Below, one piece after another: positions 42,956-52,907 of a stretch of DNA of 64,000 nucleotides; the stretch's first letter is position 1, and each line of letters begins with the position of its first letter. The notes below the pieces were generated by a model, which saw only the letters and a list, made by a program, of their open reading frames with translations, made no database searches and had not been told where the DNA came from. The DNA is from Bacillus massilioanorexius (lineage in GTDB: Bacteria > Bacillota > Bacilli > Bacillales > DSM-1321), in the NCBI RefSeq assembly GCF_902374955.1, contig NZ_CABKRX010000113.1:1-64000 (forward strand), read 5' to 3'. The translations under genes were made by a program, and so were the position numbers.

Positions 42956-45553
42956 ATGGATTTTAATAAAATGACTGAACGTGTGCAGCAAGTGTTAGTT
43001 GGAGCACAACAATTTGCACAGAGTAACCAAAATCAGGAATTAAAGATTGCCCATGTTTTGGCAACGATGATTCAACAAGATGATTTCATTTTACAAAGGG
43101 TTTTGGAAAACCAACACATCCAATTACAAGCTTTTGCAAATGCGGTAAATGAAATAATTGATGGATTACCTCAAGTTTCTACTTCATCAGGAAGTAGCCA
43201 AGTATATATGTCACAAAATCTCCAAAATGCGATTGATGCAGCATGGAAAGAAATGAGCAAGTTAGAGGATGAATATTTATCGATTGAACATTTATTACTT
43301 GCATTCTTTTCAAGTTCAGCTGATGAAATAAAGGTTTTGAAAAGAAAATTCAATTTAGATTCAAAGACAATTTTGGTGACAATTAAAGAAATAAGGGGGA
43401 GTCAAAAAGTGACTAGTTCTAATCCGGAAAGCACATATGAAGCTTTAAAAAAATATGGACGTGATCTTGTTGAAGAAGTGAAGAATGGAAAATTAGATCC
43501 TGTTATTGGCCGTGACTCTGAAATTCGAAATGTTATTCGCATTTTATCAAGAAAAACAAAAAATAATCCAGTCTTAATAGGTGAACCAGGTGTTGGTAAA
43601 ACAGCTATTGTAGAAGGATTAGCACAAAGAATTGTTCGAAAAGATGTACCGGAAGGATTAAAAGATAAAACCGTTTTTTCACTTGATATGAGTTCATTAA
43701 TTGCAGGTGCTAAATTCCGTGGAGAGTTTGAAGAAAGATTAAAAGCCGTTCTAAATGAAATCAAAAAAAGTGAAGGGAAAATATTATTATTCATAGACGA
43801 ACTGCATACGATTGTTGGAGCAGGTCGTACGGATGGAGCTTTAGATGCCGGTAATATGTTGAAACCAATGCTGGCTCGTGGAGAATTACATTGTATTGGG
43901 GCAACTACTTTAGATGAGTATCGACAATACATTGAAAAAGATCCAGCATTAGAGCGTCGTTTTCAACAAGTACTAGTTAAGGAACCAGATGTAGAGGATA
44001 CAGTTTCAATTTTACGTGGATTAAAAGAAAGATTCGAAGTTCACCATGGGGTTCGGATTCATGATCGTGCGCTTGTTGCTGCGGCTACACTAAGTAATCG
44101 CTATATTACTGATCGTTTTTTACCAGATAAAGCAATTGATTTAGTAGATGAAGCTTGTGCGATGATTCGTACGGAAATTGATTCTATGCCTACGGAATTG
44201 GATGAATTAACTCGTAAAGTAATGCAATTGGAAATTGAAGAAGCAGCATTAAAGAAAGAAGAGGATGCGCAAAGTAAGCTACGCTTAGAAGCTTTACAAG
44301 AAGAACTTGCTAATTTAAAAGAAGAAGCAAACAGCATGCGTTCACAATGGGAGCTAGAAAAGTCAGGTTTGCAAAAAATTCAAGAAAAACGGGAATTACT
44401 AGAAAAGTTAAAACGTCAATTAGAAGATGCGGAAAACGCGTATGACTTAAATAAAGCGGCTGAATTGAGACACGGTAAAATACCTCAATTAGAGAAAGAG
44501 CTACATCAACTAGAGGAAGATGTAAATAACAGTAAAAATGAATCGAAACTATTGAGAGAAGAAGTAACAGAAGAAGAAATTTCTTCTATTGTTGCTCGTT
44601 GGACTGGAGTCCCTGTTACTAGACTGATGGAGGGTGAAAGAGAAAAATTACTTCGCTTAGAAGATGTACTGCACCAACGTGTAGTGGGACAAGATGAAGC
44701 AGTTCAACTAGTTGCGGATGCTGTTATTCGTGCTCGGGCGGGTATTAAGGATCCTGGCAAACCAATTGGTTCCTTCTTATTTATGGGACCAACGGGTGTA
44801 GGGAAAACAGAGCTTGTAAAGGCGTTGGCAGAAGCATTATTTGATAGTGAAGATCATATGATTCGTATTGATATGTCTGAGTATATGGAAAAACACACGG
44901 TATCTCGTTTAATTGGTGCACCTCCTGGTTATGTAGGTTTTGAGGAAGGTGGGCAATTAACTGAAGCTGTTCGAAGACAACCGTACTCAGTAATACTATT
45001 AGATGAGGTAGAAAAAGCACATAGAGATGTTTTTAATCTATTATTACAAATATTAGATGATGGTCGTATTACAGATTCTCATGGTCGAGTTGTAGACTTC
45101 AAAAATACGGTTATTATTATGACTTCTAATATTGGATCGGCACATTTAATAGAAGGATCTGTTGATGGAGAAATTAATGAAGAGGCCAGAAATCGTGTAA
45201 TGACAGAATTAAAAGGGCACTTCCGACCAGAATTCTTAAATCGTGTCGACGATATTATTATGTTTAAACCACTATCATTAACAGAAGTGAATAAAATTGT
45301 CGATATCTTAATGAAGGAATTACAAGAACGTTTATCACAAAGATCAATTACCATTGAGTTGAGTGACGAAGCTAGAACGTTTATAGCAAATGCGGCGTAT
45401 GATCCAGTTTACGGTGCACGACCACTTAAAAGATACATTCAAAAACATGTAGAAACGGCACTAGCAAGACAGCTAATTGCTGGTGGTGTCACAGAGAATA
45501 AAAAGGCGTTCGTTACTGTAGAGAATGATCAGCTTGTCGTAACATTAAAATAA
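42956..45553 (+). CDS. clpB: Disaggregase ClpB
   Basis: 865 residues: N domain (1-145), AAA1 with Walker A GEPGVGKTA and Walker B ILLFIDELHTI, a middle coiled coil (about 400-525, EEALQEELANLKEEANSM region), AAA2 with GPTGVGKTE and VILLDEVEKAH, and a C domain. No IGF/LGF ClpP loop is seen, so it is ClpB not ClpC. Works with DnaK to resolubilise aggregates. Start ATG 42956 with GAGGAGGGG; a longer frame start at 42935 has no site. CtsR operator upstream. Confidence 0.94.
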   Translation: MDFNKMTERVQQVLVGAQQFAQSNQNQELKIAHVLATMIQQDDFILQRVLENQHIQLQAFANAVNEIIDGLPQVSTSSGSSQVYMSQNLQNAIDAAWKEMSKLEDEYLSIEHLLLAFFSSSADEIKVLKRKFNLDSKTILVTIKEIRGSQKVTSSNPESTYEALKKYGRDLVEEVKNGKLDPVIGRDSEIRNVIRILSRKTKNNPVLIGEPGVGKTAIVEGLAQRIVRKDVPEGLKDKTVFSLDMSSLIAGAKFRGEFEERLKAVLNEIKKSEGKILLFIDELHTIVGAGRTDGALDAGNMLKPMLARGELHCIGATTLDEYRQYIEKDPALERRFQQVLVKEPDVEDTVSILRGLKERFEVHHGVRIHDRALVAAATLSNRYITDRFLPDKAIDLVDEACAMIRTEIDSMPTELDELTRKVMQLEIEEAALKKEEDAQSKLRLEALQEELANLKEEANSMRSQWELEKSGLQKIQEKRELLEKLKRQLEDAENAYDLNKAAELRHGKIPQLEKELHQLEEDVNNSKNESKLLREEVTEEEISSIVARWTGVPVTRLMEGEREKLLRLEDVLHQRVVGQDEAVQLVADAVIRARAGIKDPGKPIGSFLFMGPTGVGKTELVKALAEALFDSEDHMIRIDMSEYMEKHTVSRLIGAPPGYVGFEEGGQLTEAVRRQPYSVILLDEVEKAHRDVFNLLLQILDDGRITDSHGRVVDFKNTVIIMTSNIGSAHLIEGSVDGEINEEARNRVMTELKGHFRPEFLNRVDDIIMFKPLSLTEVNKIVDILMKELQERLSQRSITIELSDEARTFIANAAYDPVYGARPLKRYIQKHVETALARQLIAGGVTENKKAFVTVENDQLVVTLK

Positions 45554-45577
45554 AGTAACAGGTTTTTGAAATTTTAA

Positions 45578-45615
45578 GAAAAAAGAGGCTAGCTAAATAG
45601 CTTGCCTCTTTTTTC
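45578..45615. terminator. Bidirectional terminator clpB/yjzD
   Basis: GAAAAAAGAGGCTAGCT - aaat - AGCTTGCCTCTTTTTTC; A-rich left and T-rich right sides serve both convergent genes. Confidence 0.88.
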
Positions 45616-45619
45616 TTCA

Positions 45620-45811
45620 TTAATGTTGATCCACTGGCTCGTTAGGAATAACTAACGGTAAAAGCGAAACGATTATAGTAATAGGTATTGATAGAACGGC
45701 TCCTGTTTGGAATGAGTAATCAACACCAATCATAGAACTAACTACGTAAGTAACCATTTGCATTAATAAGAAAACCCAGAAAAAGGTAACTATATAGCGC
45801 ATACTTTTCAC
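45620..45811 (-). CDS. yjzD: YjzD (DUF2929) small membrane protein
   Basis: 63 residues with two membrane spans (VTFFWVFLLMQMVTYVVSSMIG and GAVLSIPITIIVSLLPLVI). Matches DUF2929/YjzD in length, spans and position. Function unknown. Start ATG 45811 with AAGAGGTG upstream. Confidence 0.85.
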   Translation of the reverse strand: MKSMRYIVTFFWVFLLMQMVTYVVSSMIGVDYSFQTGAVLSIPITIIVSLLPLVIPNEPVDQH

Positions 45812-46368
45812 CTCTTATGTTCGTCAATACTTTACATATTACCATATTTCCTTCTATTTAGGAAACGACTTTTTGAATATTTAACGATTTATTTGGTTAA
45901 TAACTCACAATATATACATTATTCTGATATAAACAAAACTCACTGTTTTTTCACAAAAATCATGTGAATTGGAGATGAGCGATTGTATTGAACTTCAGAA
46001 TAAATGCTAGTGAAAGGGATTCACTTAACCAAAGAAGAAAATCGTTTAATTCATTTAATATGATACCCGAAAATCATTGAAACTAACGATTGTTTCAATT
46101 AAAATGAGGTCAAATTTAAGGAATGATCCTTTGGTGAAATTCGAAGAAAAAGGAAAGATTATAATAATCGAACGCTATTAACAGATATTACGCTACTAAT
46201 TTAACTTTACTCTTGATAGATATATTAAGCTAGGTGGTATTTTGTGGCATATTAAAGATGGGTTTTTTAACTTTTCTTATAATTGTGCGTATTTATTAGG
46301 CTTTTCTTCTTAACATTTTTCGGAAATTACATACAAATAATAGGAGAAACAATAGAAAGGACGGGCCT
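45812..46368. other. Gene-free stretch between yjzD and yjaU
   Basis: 557 bases. Only a 30-codon TTG frame near 45987 without a convincing ribosome site, and scattered pieces (for example KEENRLIHLI in frame around 46030) that look like decayed coding sequence I cannot assign. No strong hairpin. Confidence 0.45.
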
Positions 46369-47091
46369 ATGATGCTAAGAAGTTTTATATATGATGGTCA
46401 ATGGAATATCATATATTATCCTCCAAAACCAAGTGGATTTGCGGTCTTCATTATTGGAGACCATCATCAATATGTCAATAATTTATCTAGCTATTGGTTA
46501 CAACATCCTGGGCGCTTTCAAATCTTGGAGCAAATACTAGAGCAAGGATATACAGGATTTTCATCAAATTTATATGGAGAGCATTGGGGGAATAATAAAG
46601 CTGTCCAATTAGCTAAAACCATCTATCAATTGTGCATGAAAAAAGAAATATTGAATAATAAAATTCATATATTAGCTGAAGGAAAAGGTGCCTTAGTTGC
46701 AATGCAATTAATATCAGAACTGAAAGGCAATGTTCGTTCAGCTGTATTTTTAAATCCGGTTTTATCTGTTAAACAAAGTTGGAAAAAAGAAAGAGAAAGA
46801 GTTATATATTATAAGCCGTTTATGAAATCAATGTCGAGAGCATACGAAACAAGTGAAGATGAAATCGAAACAAACTATAAAGAATTTCAAGATGAAAAGC
46901 TAAGCGCTTCAGTTCCGATAAAAGTCATTCATGTTTTAGATAATGATTATAAAGAGCAATCGAAGTTATACAAACAACTTCAAAAAAATAATCAAGATGA
47001 AACGGAGATACTATATTTATTACCAGAAAAAAGATATAAAGTAGCAAGTGAAGCTATAACATTTTTTAAAAAGTATGAAAAAGTCCTTTAA
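46369..47091 (+). CDS. yjaU: YjaU-like alpha/beta-fold protein
   Basis: 240 residues. Strand-turn pattern GFAVFIIGDHHQ and a helix after ILAEGKGALVAMQL where active hydrolases have G-x-S-x-G; here the centre is EGKGA, so the serine nucleophile is missing. Late part FKVIHVLDNDY-like strand resembles the Asp strand. Probably a non-catalytic alpha/beta-hydrolase fold protein. Position (before yjaV, med, comZ) supports YjaU. Start ATG 46369, GAAAGGACGGG upstream. Confidence 0.65.
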   Translation: MMLRSFIYDGQWNIIYYPPKPSGFAVFIIGDHHQYVNNLSSYWLQHPGRFQILEQILEQGYTGFSSNLYGEHWGNNKAVQLAKTIYQLCMKKEILNNKIHILAEGKGALVAMQLISELKGNVRSAVFLNPVLSVKQSWKKERERVIYYKPFMKSMSRAYETSEDEIETNYKEFQDEKLSASVPIKVIHVLDNDYKEQSKLYKQLQKNNQDETEILYLLPEKRYKVASEAITFFKKYEKVL

Positions 47092-47146
47092 TTTTACCTA
47101 CTGCATATAATATTAAATAAAGGTTGATGCAGTAGGAGGATGATTC

Positions 47147-47920
47147 ATGTCAAGGAATATTGTTGTCGGTGCTCTTCGCTTTTTCGGATTTCATATTTGT
47201 AATTTTTTACTTGAGAAAGGACAAAGGGTGGCAGGGATTGAATGGGATATGAAATCTGTTGAACATCAAGAAGCAAAGGAAATGTTTATTGGCCGTAATG
47301 CGAATTTCTCACTCTTAACAGAAAATCATTCTTTTTTGATTGAGGAAGATGATAACATTTATATAAGCATATATGATTATTTACTAGAGGAAGATAGAAG
47401 TTGCTTTCTTTTTTTCTTAGAAACACTAAATCGATTTACTCCATCATCTTTTCAAATCCAATGTAAAGTCTATATTTTTATTCCTCGAAATCTTCCGGAA
47501 GAATACAATGATCAAATTGAAAGTTGGAAAAATGCACTTCCACCTAATGCCTCTTATCAATGGATATATATATCAGATTTATACGGTCCTTGGATATCTA
47601 CTACATCTAATATTCAAAAAAATATGCTTGGAGAGCAGCATGAAATAGATATGTCGCATTCCATTTATATCGATGATTTTTTATCTCATTTAGAAGCGAT
47701 ACAACAGAGTGGCAGCTTAATCGTAAATGTCGAGCCTAAATATAATGAGGGCTGGAGAAAGGATTACGCTGAATTTTTTAAAGTAGAAGCTACAGTAGAA
47801 TCTTCGAAACAAAATGATGATGACGCATTTATTGTTACTACAAATACTACCTTAATCAAAGGATTACAGCAGCTAGCTAAACATAATGATAAGATAAAAT
47901 TTCTTGATCAATGGAAATAA
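47147..47920 (+). CDS. yjaV: YjaV-like protein with degenerate NAD-epimerase fold
   Basis: 257 residues. The N-terminus RNIVVGALRFFGFHICNFLLEKGQRVAGIEW has the strand-loop-helix of a short-chain dehydrogenase/epimerase (normally GxxGxxG), with the glycines mostly lost. LYGPWI recalls the epimerase motif after the active site. No Tyr-x3-Lys pair evident. Likely a non-enzymatic relative. Strong AGGAGGATG site. Conserved position as YjaV. Confidence 0.65.
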   Translation: MSRNIVVGALRFFGFHICNFLLEKGQRVAGIEWDMKSVEHQEAKEMFIGRNANFSLLTENHSFLIEEDDNIYISIYDYLLEEDRSCFLFFLETLNRFTPSSFQIQCKVYIFIPRNLPEEYNDQIESWKNALPPNASYQWIYISDLYGPWISTTSNIQKNMLGEQHEIDMSHSIYIDDFLSHLEAIQQSGSLIVNVEPKYNEGWRKDYAEFFKVEATVESSKQNDDDAFIVTTNTTLIKGLQQLAKHNDKIKFLDQWK

Positions 47921-48098
47921 CAAATAACTGATGTAATATAGAGTTGTTCTGATAAATAGTATGATATTCTCACTTAATTTAGGAAATATATATCGTATTC
48001 TATAAGAGATATTCTCTTCTTAATTGCGAATAATTATGTATAATGATAATTGTCATAATTTATTTACAATTTGAGGAAGGGAACCGATTTTTTGTCAT

Positions 48099-49073
48099 AT
48101 GAAAACTTCTTTAATTAAATTATCTATAGCACTTATTGTATTAATACTGGTCGGTATGTTTACATTTTTTCGTTTTTTTACAGAGGAACCTGGACAGATG
48201 AATGCTGTAGGTTTACTGGTTCCTGATACGATTAATGACCAAGGATGGGGGACAAAAGGATACAAAGCATTAATAGATATAGGTAATCAATTTGATGTTA
48301 ATGTGTTTTACCGAGAAAAAATTAATTCAAAGGAACAAGTAGAAAGTGCAATTAAAGAATTCCAAAGACAAGGAGTAAACTTCATCATCGGAAATGATAA
48401 TCATTATGTACAGATATTTAATGAGATTTCGAATAAATATCCTGATATTCATTTTGTAAGTGTGAACGGTAAAGCTGAAAATAGGAATACAACATCTGTT
48501 AATTTTGATGGTTATGCAATGGGGTATTTTGGTGGAATGGTTGCTAGTAAAATGAGTAAGACTGGCAATTTAGGGGTTATTGCTGCATATAAATGGCAAG
48601 GTGAGATTCAAGGATTTATCGATGGAGCAAAATTCCAGAATCCAGAAACGAATGTTATGGTTAAATATGTAGATGATTGGGACGATGATGAAAAAGCTTT
48701 ACAGTATTTAGATGAGTTAATTTTAAAAAATGTCGATGTATTTTATCCAGCGGGCGATGGATACAATGTACCAGTTATCGAGAAAGTGAAGGAAAAAGGG
48801 CTTTTTATCATTGGGTATGTTTCAGATCAAAGAGACCTTGGGGAAAATACAGTTTTAACAAGTACAGTCCAGCATATCGATACATTGTATAGCATAGTAG
48901 CAGAGGAATTTAATAATGGCACATTAAAAAATGGTACGTTTTATTTTGATTTTAGAGATGATGTCATAACGATGGGAAGATATAGTCCTCTTGTTTCAAA
49001 GGCTTATCAAGAGAAAATTAAACGCTATATCGAGAATTATAAAATATCCGGAACATTTCCTAAAAAGGAGTAG
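48099..49073 (+). CDS. med: Competence regulator Med (BMP family)
   Basis: 324 residues: N-terminal membrane anchor (5-27), then a BMP/PnrA-type binding fold: VGLLVPDTINDQGWGTKGYKAL, FIIGNDNHYVQIF, TTSVNFDGYAMGYFGGMVASKM, VFYPAGDGYNVPVIE. Med is a positive regulator of comK in B. subtilis and is co-transcribed with comZ. No lipobox Cys is present. The best ribosome site, GAGGAAGGG (48073-48081), is 17 bases from ATG 48099, unusually far; an in-frame ATT at 48087 is better spaced. comZ starts 3 bases after its stop. Confidence 0.87.
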   Translation: MKTSLIKLSIALIVLILVGMFTFFRFFTEEPGQMNAVGLLVPDTINDQGWGTKGYKALIDIGNQFDVNVFYREKINSKEQVESAIKEFQRQGVNFIIGNDNHYVQIFNEISNKYPDIHFVSVNGKAENRNTTSVNFDGYAMGYFGGMVASKMSKTGNLGVIAAYKWQGEIQGFIDGAKFQNPETNVMVKYVDDWDDDEKALQYLDELILKNVDVFYPAGDGYNVPVIEKVKEKGLFIIGYVSDQRDLGENTVLTSTVQHIDTLYSIVAEEFNNGTLKNGTFYFDFRDDVITMGRYSPLVSKAYQEKIKRYIENYKISGTFPKKE

Positions 49074-49076
49074 CTT

Positions 49077-49265
49077 ATGATGAATAAACGTCAAATGGAG
49101 TTTATGAACATTGCTATGAAACATTTTCCAGAAGCGAAAGAGAAATTAAAATCGGTTGGAATTGAGATTTCAATGGATATGCTACCGACATTCATGGACT
49201 TATTTACAAAAGTAATGAATGAAGCATATGATATGGGGAAACGTGATGGTCTGCGTCGAAAGTAA
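49077..49265 (+). CDS. comZ: ComZ, late-competence repressor
   Basis: 62 residues: RQMEFMNIAMKHFPEAKEKL, LPTFMDLFTKVMNEAYDMGK. Matches ComZ in size and leucine-rich helices. Represses comG in B. subtilis. AAAAAGGAG overlaps the med end. Together with Med suggests a conserved competence switch. Terminator downstream. Confidence 0.9.
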   Translation: MMNKRQMEFMNIAMKHFPEAKEKLKSVGIEISMDMLPTFMDLFTKVMNEAYDMGKRDGLRRK

Positions 49266-49293
49266 TAGATCAATGAATTAGGTTCTATAGTAG

Positions 49294-49340
49294 GAGGAGC
49301 TACAGTCTTTTTTGATAAGCTGAATAGCTCCTTTTTATTT
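49294..49340 (+). terminator. Terminator of med-comZ
   Basis: AGGAGCTA - long loop - TAGCTCCTTTTTATTTT. Confidence 0.75.
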
Positions 49341-49519
49341 TGATATGGAGATATTATGAGAATGTAATTATTAGTTAGAGTCCCTTGTGGGCACCGTTCT
49401 TATGTCTAGAAAGTAGAAGAGCGAGCTTGTCATAAGGGGATGAGAGCTAATCTGGACACTAGCACTTTTCATAAAATAATTGAAATTGTATCTTGCATGA
49501 TGAGGTTTGATTATGTAAA

Positions 49520-49541
49520 ATTAGTACCAAGTCATAGTAAT
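49520..49541. promoter_or_regulatory. Probable FapR box upstream of fabH
   Basis: ATTAGTACCAAGTCATAGTAAT begins with the invariant TTAGTACC of FapR sites and has a partly conserved right arm. Lies about 45 bases before fabH in the 322-base med-comZ/fabHF gap, otherwise empty. Malonyl-CoA would relieve repression by FapR. Confidence 0.6.
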
Positions 49542-49587
49542 TGATATTAATAATGTATATAAATGTTTGAATGAAAAGGGGTTGCTT

Positions 49588-50529
49588 ATGATGAATGCTG
49601 GAATCCTTGGGATTGGCCGATACCTACCAGAAAAAGTCGTAACAAATGCTGATTTAGAAAAAATCATGGATACATCAGATGAATGGATTAGAACGCGTAC
49701 AGGAATACAAGAAAGAAGACATGCTAATGAGGATGTTAATACATCACATATGGCTTATAGAGCAGCGTTAGAAGCGTTAGAGAAATCTGGTATTCAAGCC
49801 GAAGAAATTGATTTAATTTTAGTTGCGACTGTTACACCAGACCAAGCTTTTCCTACGGTTTCTTGTATGATTCAAGAACAGTTAGGGGCAAAAAATGCAG
49901 CAGCAATGGATATAAGTGCTGCATGTGCTGGTTTCATGTATGGCATGGCAACTGCTGAACAATTCATAAAAAATAAAACGTATAAATATGTTTTAATAGT
50001 CGGTGTAGAAAAGTTATCTAAGATTACAAATTGGGATGATCGAAATACAGCCGTTTTATTTGGAGATGGTGCCGGTGCAGTTGTAATGGGACCTGTATCT
50101 GACGGAAAAGGATTGTTAGCATTTGAACTTGGTGCTGATGGTACTGGAGGAAAATATTTATATCAAGATAGTGAAAATCATATTGTTATGAATGGTAGAG
50201 AAGTATTTAAATTTGCTGTTCGTCAAATGGGGCAATCTTGTATAAATGTTTTAGAAAAAGCAAATTTGAAAAAAGAAGATGTAGATTATTTAATTCCACA
50301 CCAAGCTAACTTACGTATTATGGAGTCAGCGAGAGAACGATTAGAGCTTCCTCCTGAAAAAATGTCAAAAACGGTGCATAAATATGGAAATAATTCAGCG
50401 GCTTCTATTCCAATCGCATTGGCAGAAGAATTAGAAGCGGGTAAAATTAAAGAGAATGATCTTGTTGTAATGGTAGGCTTCGGCGGAGGATTAACTTGGG
50501 GAGCTATTGCATTACGATGGGGAAGATAA
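49588..50529 (+). CDS. fabH: Beta-ketoacyl-ACP synthase III
   Basis: About 313 residues. Active-site Cys113 in DISAACAGFMYG, His in YLIPHQANLRIM and Asn in YGNNSAASIPIAL. Condenses acyl-CoA with malonyl-ACP to start fatty acid synthesis; Bacillus enzymes take branched primers. Start ATG 49588 (AAAAGGGG upstream) or the adjacent ATG 49591. The operon continues with fabF. Confidence 0.94.
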   Translation: MMNAGILGIGRYLPEKVVTNADLEKIMDTSDEWIRTRTGIQERRHANEDVNTSHMAYRAALEALEKSGIQAEEIDLILVATVTPDQAFPTVSCMIQEQLGAKNAAAMDISAACAGFMYGMATAEQFIKNKTYKYVLIVGVEKLSKITNWDDRNTAVLFGDGAGAVVMGPVSDGKGLLAFELGADGTGGKYLYQDSENHIVMNGREVFKFAVRQMGQSCINVLEKANLKKEDVDYLIPHQANLRIMESARERLELPPEKMSKTVHKYGNNSAASIPIALAEELEAGKIKENDLVVMVGFGGGLTWGAIALRWGR

Positions 50530-50560
50530 TTTAAGAATGATGGTAAGGAGCTGACAAGGC

Positions 50561-51799
50561 ATGAAAAGGCGCGTTGTAGTAACGGGCATTGGTGCAGTGA
50601 CACCACTTGGAAATGATGCTTATACAACTTGGAATAATATAAAACAAGGTAAATCAGGAATTGGTCCGTTAACAAGAATTAATAAAGATGAGTATCCTGC
50701 AAAGGTAGCAGCAGAAGTGAAAGATTTTTCAATTGGCGAATTTGTAGATCGTAAAGATGCACGCAAAATGGATCGCTTTACGCATTATGCAATTGCAGCT
50801 GCTAAGATGGCGGTAGATGATGCGAAGCTAGAGATTAATGACAGTAATGCGAATCGTATTGGTGTTTGGGTTGGTTCTGGAATTGGTGGAATGGAAACAT
50901 TCGAAACACAATATGAAACTTTCTTAAACAGAGGTTATCGTAGAGTAAGCCCGTTCTTTGTACCTATGATGATTCCAGATATGGCTACTGGCCAAGTATC
51001 GATTTATTTAGGTGCAAAAGGTGTTAACTCATGTACAGTAACCGCTTGTGCGACAGGAACAAATTCTATTGGTGATGCATTTAAGGTTATTCAACGTGGA
51101 GATGCAGATGCGATGATTACAGGTGGTGCAGAAGCACCAATTACGAAAATGTCAGTTGCAGGATTCTGCGCTAACACAGCATTATCCACTAATCCAGATC
51201 CAGAAAAGGCTAGTAGACCTTTTGACGCAAATCGTGATGGCTTCATTATCGGTGAAGGTGCTGGAATTGTTGTGCTTGAAGAATTAGAACACGCTCTAGC
51301 ACGTGGTGCTAATATATATGCTGAAATTGTTGGATATGGTTCTACAGGAGATGCATATCATATTACAGCTCCAGCTCCAGGTGGAGAGGGGGGAGCACGT
51401 GCTATGAAGATTGCTCTTGATGATGCAGGTCTAGCACCTGAAGATGTTGGATATATCAATGCTCATGGAACAAGTACAGAATACAATGATAAATATGAAA
51501 CAATGGCTATAAAAGAAGTATTTGGTGAACATGCATATCATCTAGCAGTTAGTTCAACGAAATCTATGACAGGTCATTTACTAGGTGCTGCTGGTGGAAT
51601 TGAAGCAATCTTTACCGTATTAGCGATAAAAGAAGGTATTCTACCTCCGACGATTAATTTAGACACACCAGACCCAGAATGTGACTTAGATTATGTTCCT
51701 AATGAAGCGCGATCACAAGAAATCAAGGCGGCTATTAGTAACTCACTAGGTTTCGGTGGTCATAACGCAACTATTGCATTTAAAAAATTCGAAAACTAA
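50561..51799 (+). CDS. fabF: Beta-ketoacyl-ACP synthase II
   Basis: 412 residues. Cys163 in VTACATGTNSIG, His in INAHGTSTEYND and His in STKSMTGHLLGAAGG form the triad. Elongates acyl-ACP. 31 bases after fabH, AAGGAG site. Ends at a terminator. Confidence 0.95.
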   Translation: MKRRVVVTGIGAVTPLGNDAYTTWNNIKQGKSGIGPLTRINKDEYPAKVAAEVKDFSIGEFVDRKDARKMDRFTHYAIAAAKMAVDDAKLEINDSNANRIGVWVGSGIGGMETFETQYETFLNRGYRRVSPFFVPMMIPDMATGQVSIYLGAKGVNSCTVTACATGTNSIGDAFKVIQRGDADAMITGGAEAPITKMSVAGFCANTALSTNPDPEKASRPFDANRDGFIIGEGAGIVVLEELEHALARGANIYAEIVGYGSTGDAYHITAPAPGGEGGARAMKIALDDAGLAPEDVGYINAHGTSTEYNDKYETMAIKEVFGEHAYHLAVSSTKSMTGHLLGAAGGIEAIFTVLAIKEGILPPTINLDTPDPECDLDYVPNEARSQEIKAAISNSLGFGGHNATIAFKKFEN

Positions 51800-51809
51800 G
51801 CAAAAAAGC

Positions 51810-51845
51810 GAAAACTGATATCCATTTTGGGTGTCAGTTTTTTTG
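51810..51845 (+). terminator. Terminator of fabHF
   Basis: AAAACTGATATCC - attt - GGGTGTCAGTTTTTTTG. The following 51846-52109 has no gene. Confidence 0.8.
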
Positions 51846-52109
51846 TAGTTTACTTAGGTAAAGAGAACTGATTTGTGGTTATCTTTTGAGAATAGGGTAT
51901 TTAGTCTTGTGTATTATAGGTAACTATGTGAGAATCGAAAAAACTAAGAAAAGAATTGTATTGAAGAATCGTGTTTAAGCACCTACTTTATACCCTATTT
52001 TAGAAACAGTCCTTATAGATAAGTAGCGGGTGTAATAAAAACTTTTCAAAATCATACTATGGTAGAGGGCATCTTATTTCTGGAAAATGAAAGAGAAGTA
52101 GGTGAAATA

Positions 52110-52907
52110 ATGGGTATGATCAAAACGGAGGATTGGCTAGTAGAATATGGAGATAACCCTTTGAAAATATGTAACAAGCTACAACCCTATTTTGAAAAGT
52201 TAACAGATAAAGAAATCTATCACTATCTTCAACAATTCGGCATGTATCATGCTTCTTCTAAAGTAAAAACAGATATAGAAAAATTACAGCAAAATCAAAC
52301 ATGGGAAAAAGTGGAGGACTTATTTTTAGTTTATCAAGAAAAATGGAAAGGGCCCGATATTCCAATTTTTATTTTCCCTCATCGAAAACAACCACTATTT
52401 ATAAAAGGACATAATAAATCAGGACTAGCATTTCCTGATAAATTGTTTCTCTTTTTATCTCCTAAATTAAATCAGAAGGATAGAGAGGCATTGCTTATTC
52501 ATGAATATCATCATGTGTGTCGTTTACATACACAGAAAAAAAGTATAAATGAATATACCATCGCTGATTCTATTATTTTAGAAGGCTTAGCAGAATATAC
52601 AGTTGAAAAAGCGCTAGGCTCTAAGTACTTAGCTCCATGGACAAAGCAATATACGATTAGTTTTTTAGATAAGTGTTGGAAATCCTATTTTCAAGATAAT
52701 ACATCATTGAGCAGAAATGAAAAAAAGCATGATCAATTGATTTATGGGAGAGGCACCTATCCTGCAATGATTGGATATTGCATGGGATATTATTTGGTTG
52801 ATTTATATTTTAAAACAAATAATTATTCTAATAAAATTTCATTTCATATTTCTCCAGAGAAAATTATCGAAAATTACATAAAATTGTCGAAACAAAAAGA
52901 AAAATAA
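52110..52907 (+). CDS. yjaZ: YjaZ, DUF2268 putative zinc protease
   Basis: About 265 residues. Zinc motif HEYHH in LLIHEYHHVCRLH with a downstream Glu in LEGLAEYTVEK, the DUF2268 pattern. No signal peptide, so cytoplasmic. Function unknown. Start at ATG 52110 (AGGTGA upstream); ATG 52059 is in frame but lacks a site. Between fabF and app genes as in B. subtilis. Confidence 0.82.
   Translation: MGMIKTEDWLVEYGDNPLKICNKLQPYFEKLTDKEIYHYLQQFGMYHASSKVKTDIEKLQQNQTWEKVEDLFLVYQEKWKGPDIPIFIFPHRKQPLFIKGHNKSGLAFPDKLFLFLSPKLNQKDREALLIHEYHHVCRLHTQKKSINEYTIADSIILEGLAEYTVEKALGSKYLAPWTKQYTISFLDKCWKSYFQDNTSLSRNEKKHDQLIYGRGTYPAMIGYCMGYYLVDLYFKTNNYSNKISFHISPEKIIENYIKLSKQKEK

Noticed and set aside
43402..43932. 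176-codon antisense frame in clpB
   Set aside because: Shadow of the ClpB AAA1 domain; Ser/Phe-rich with no motif.
50286..50675. 129-codon antisense frame over fabH/fabF
   Set aside because: Opposite strand of two intact fatty-acid synthesis genes.
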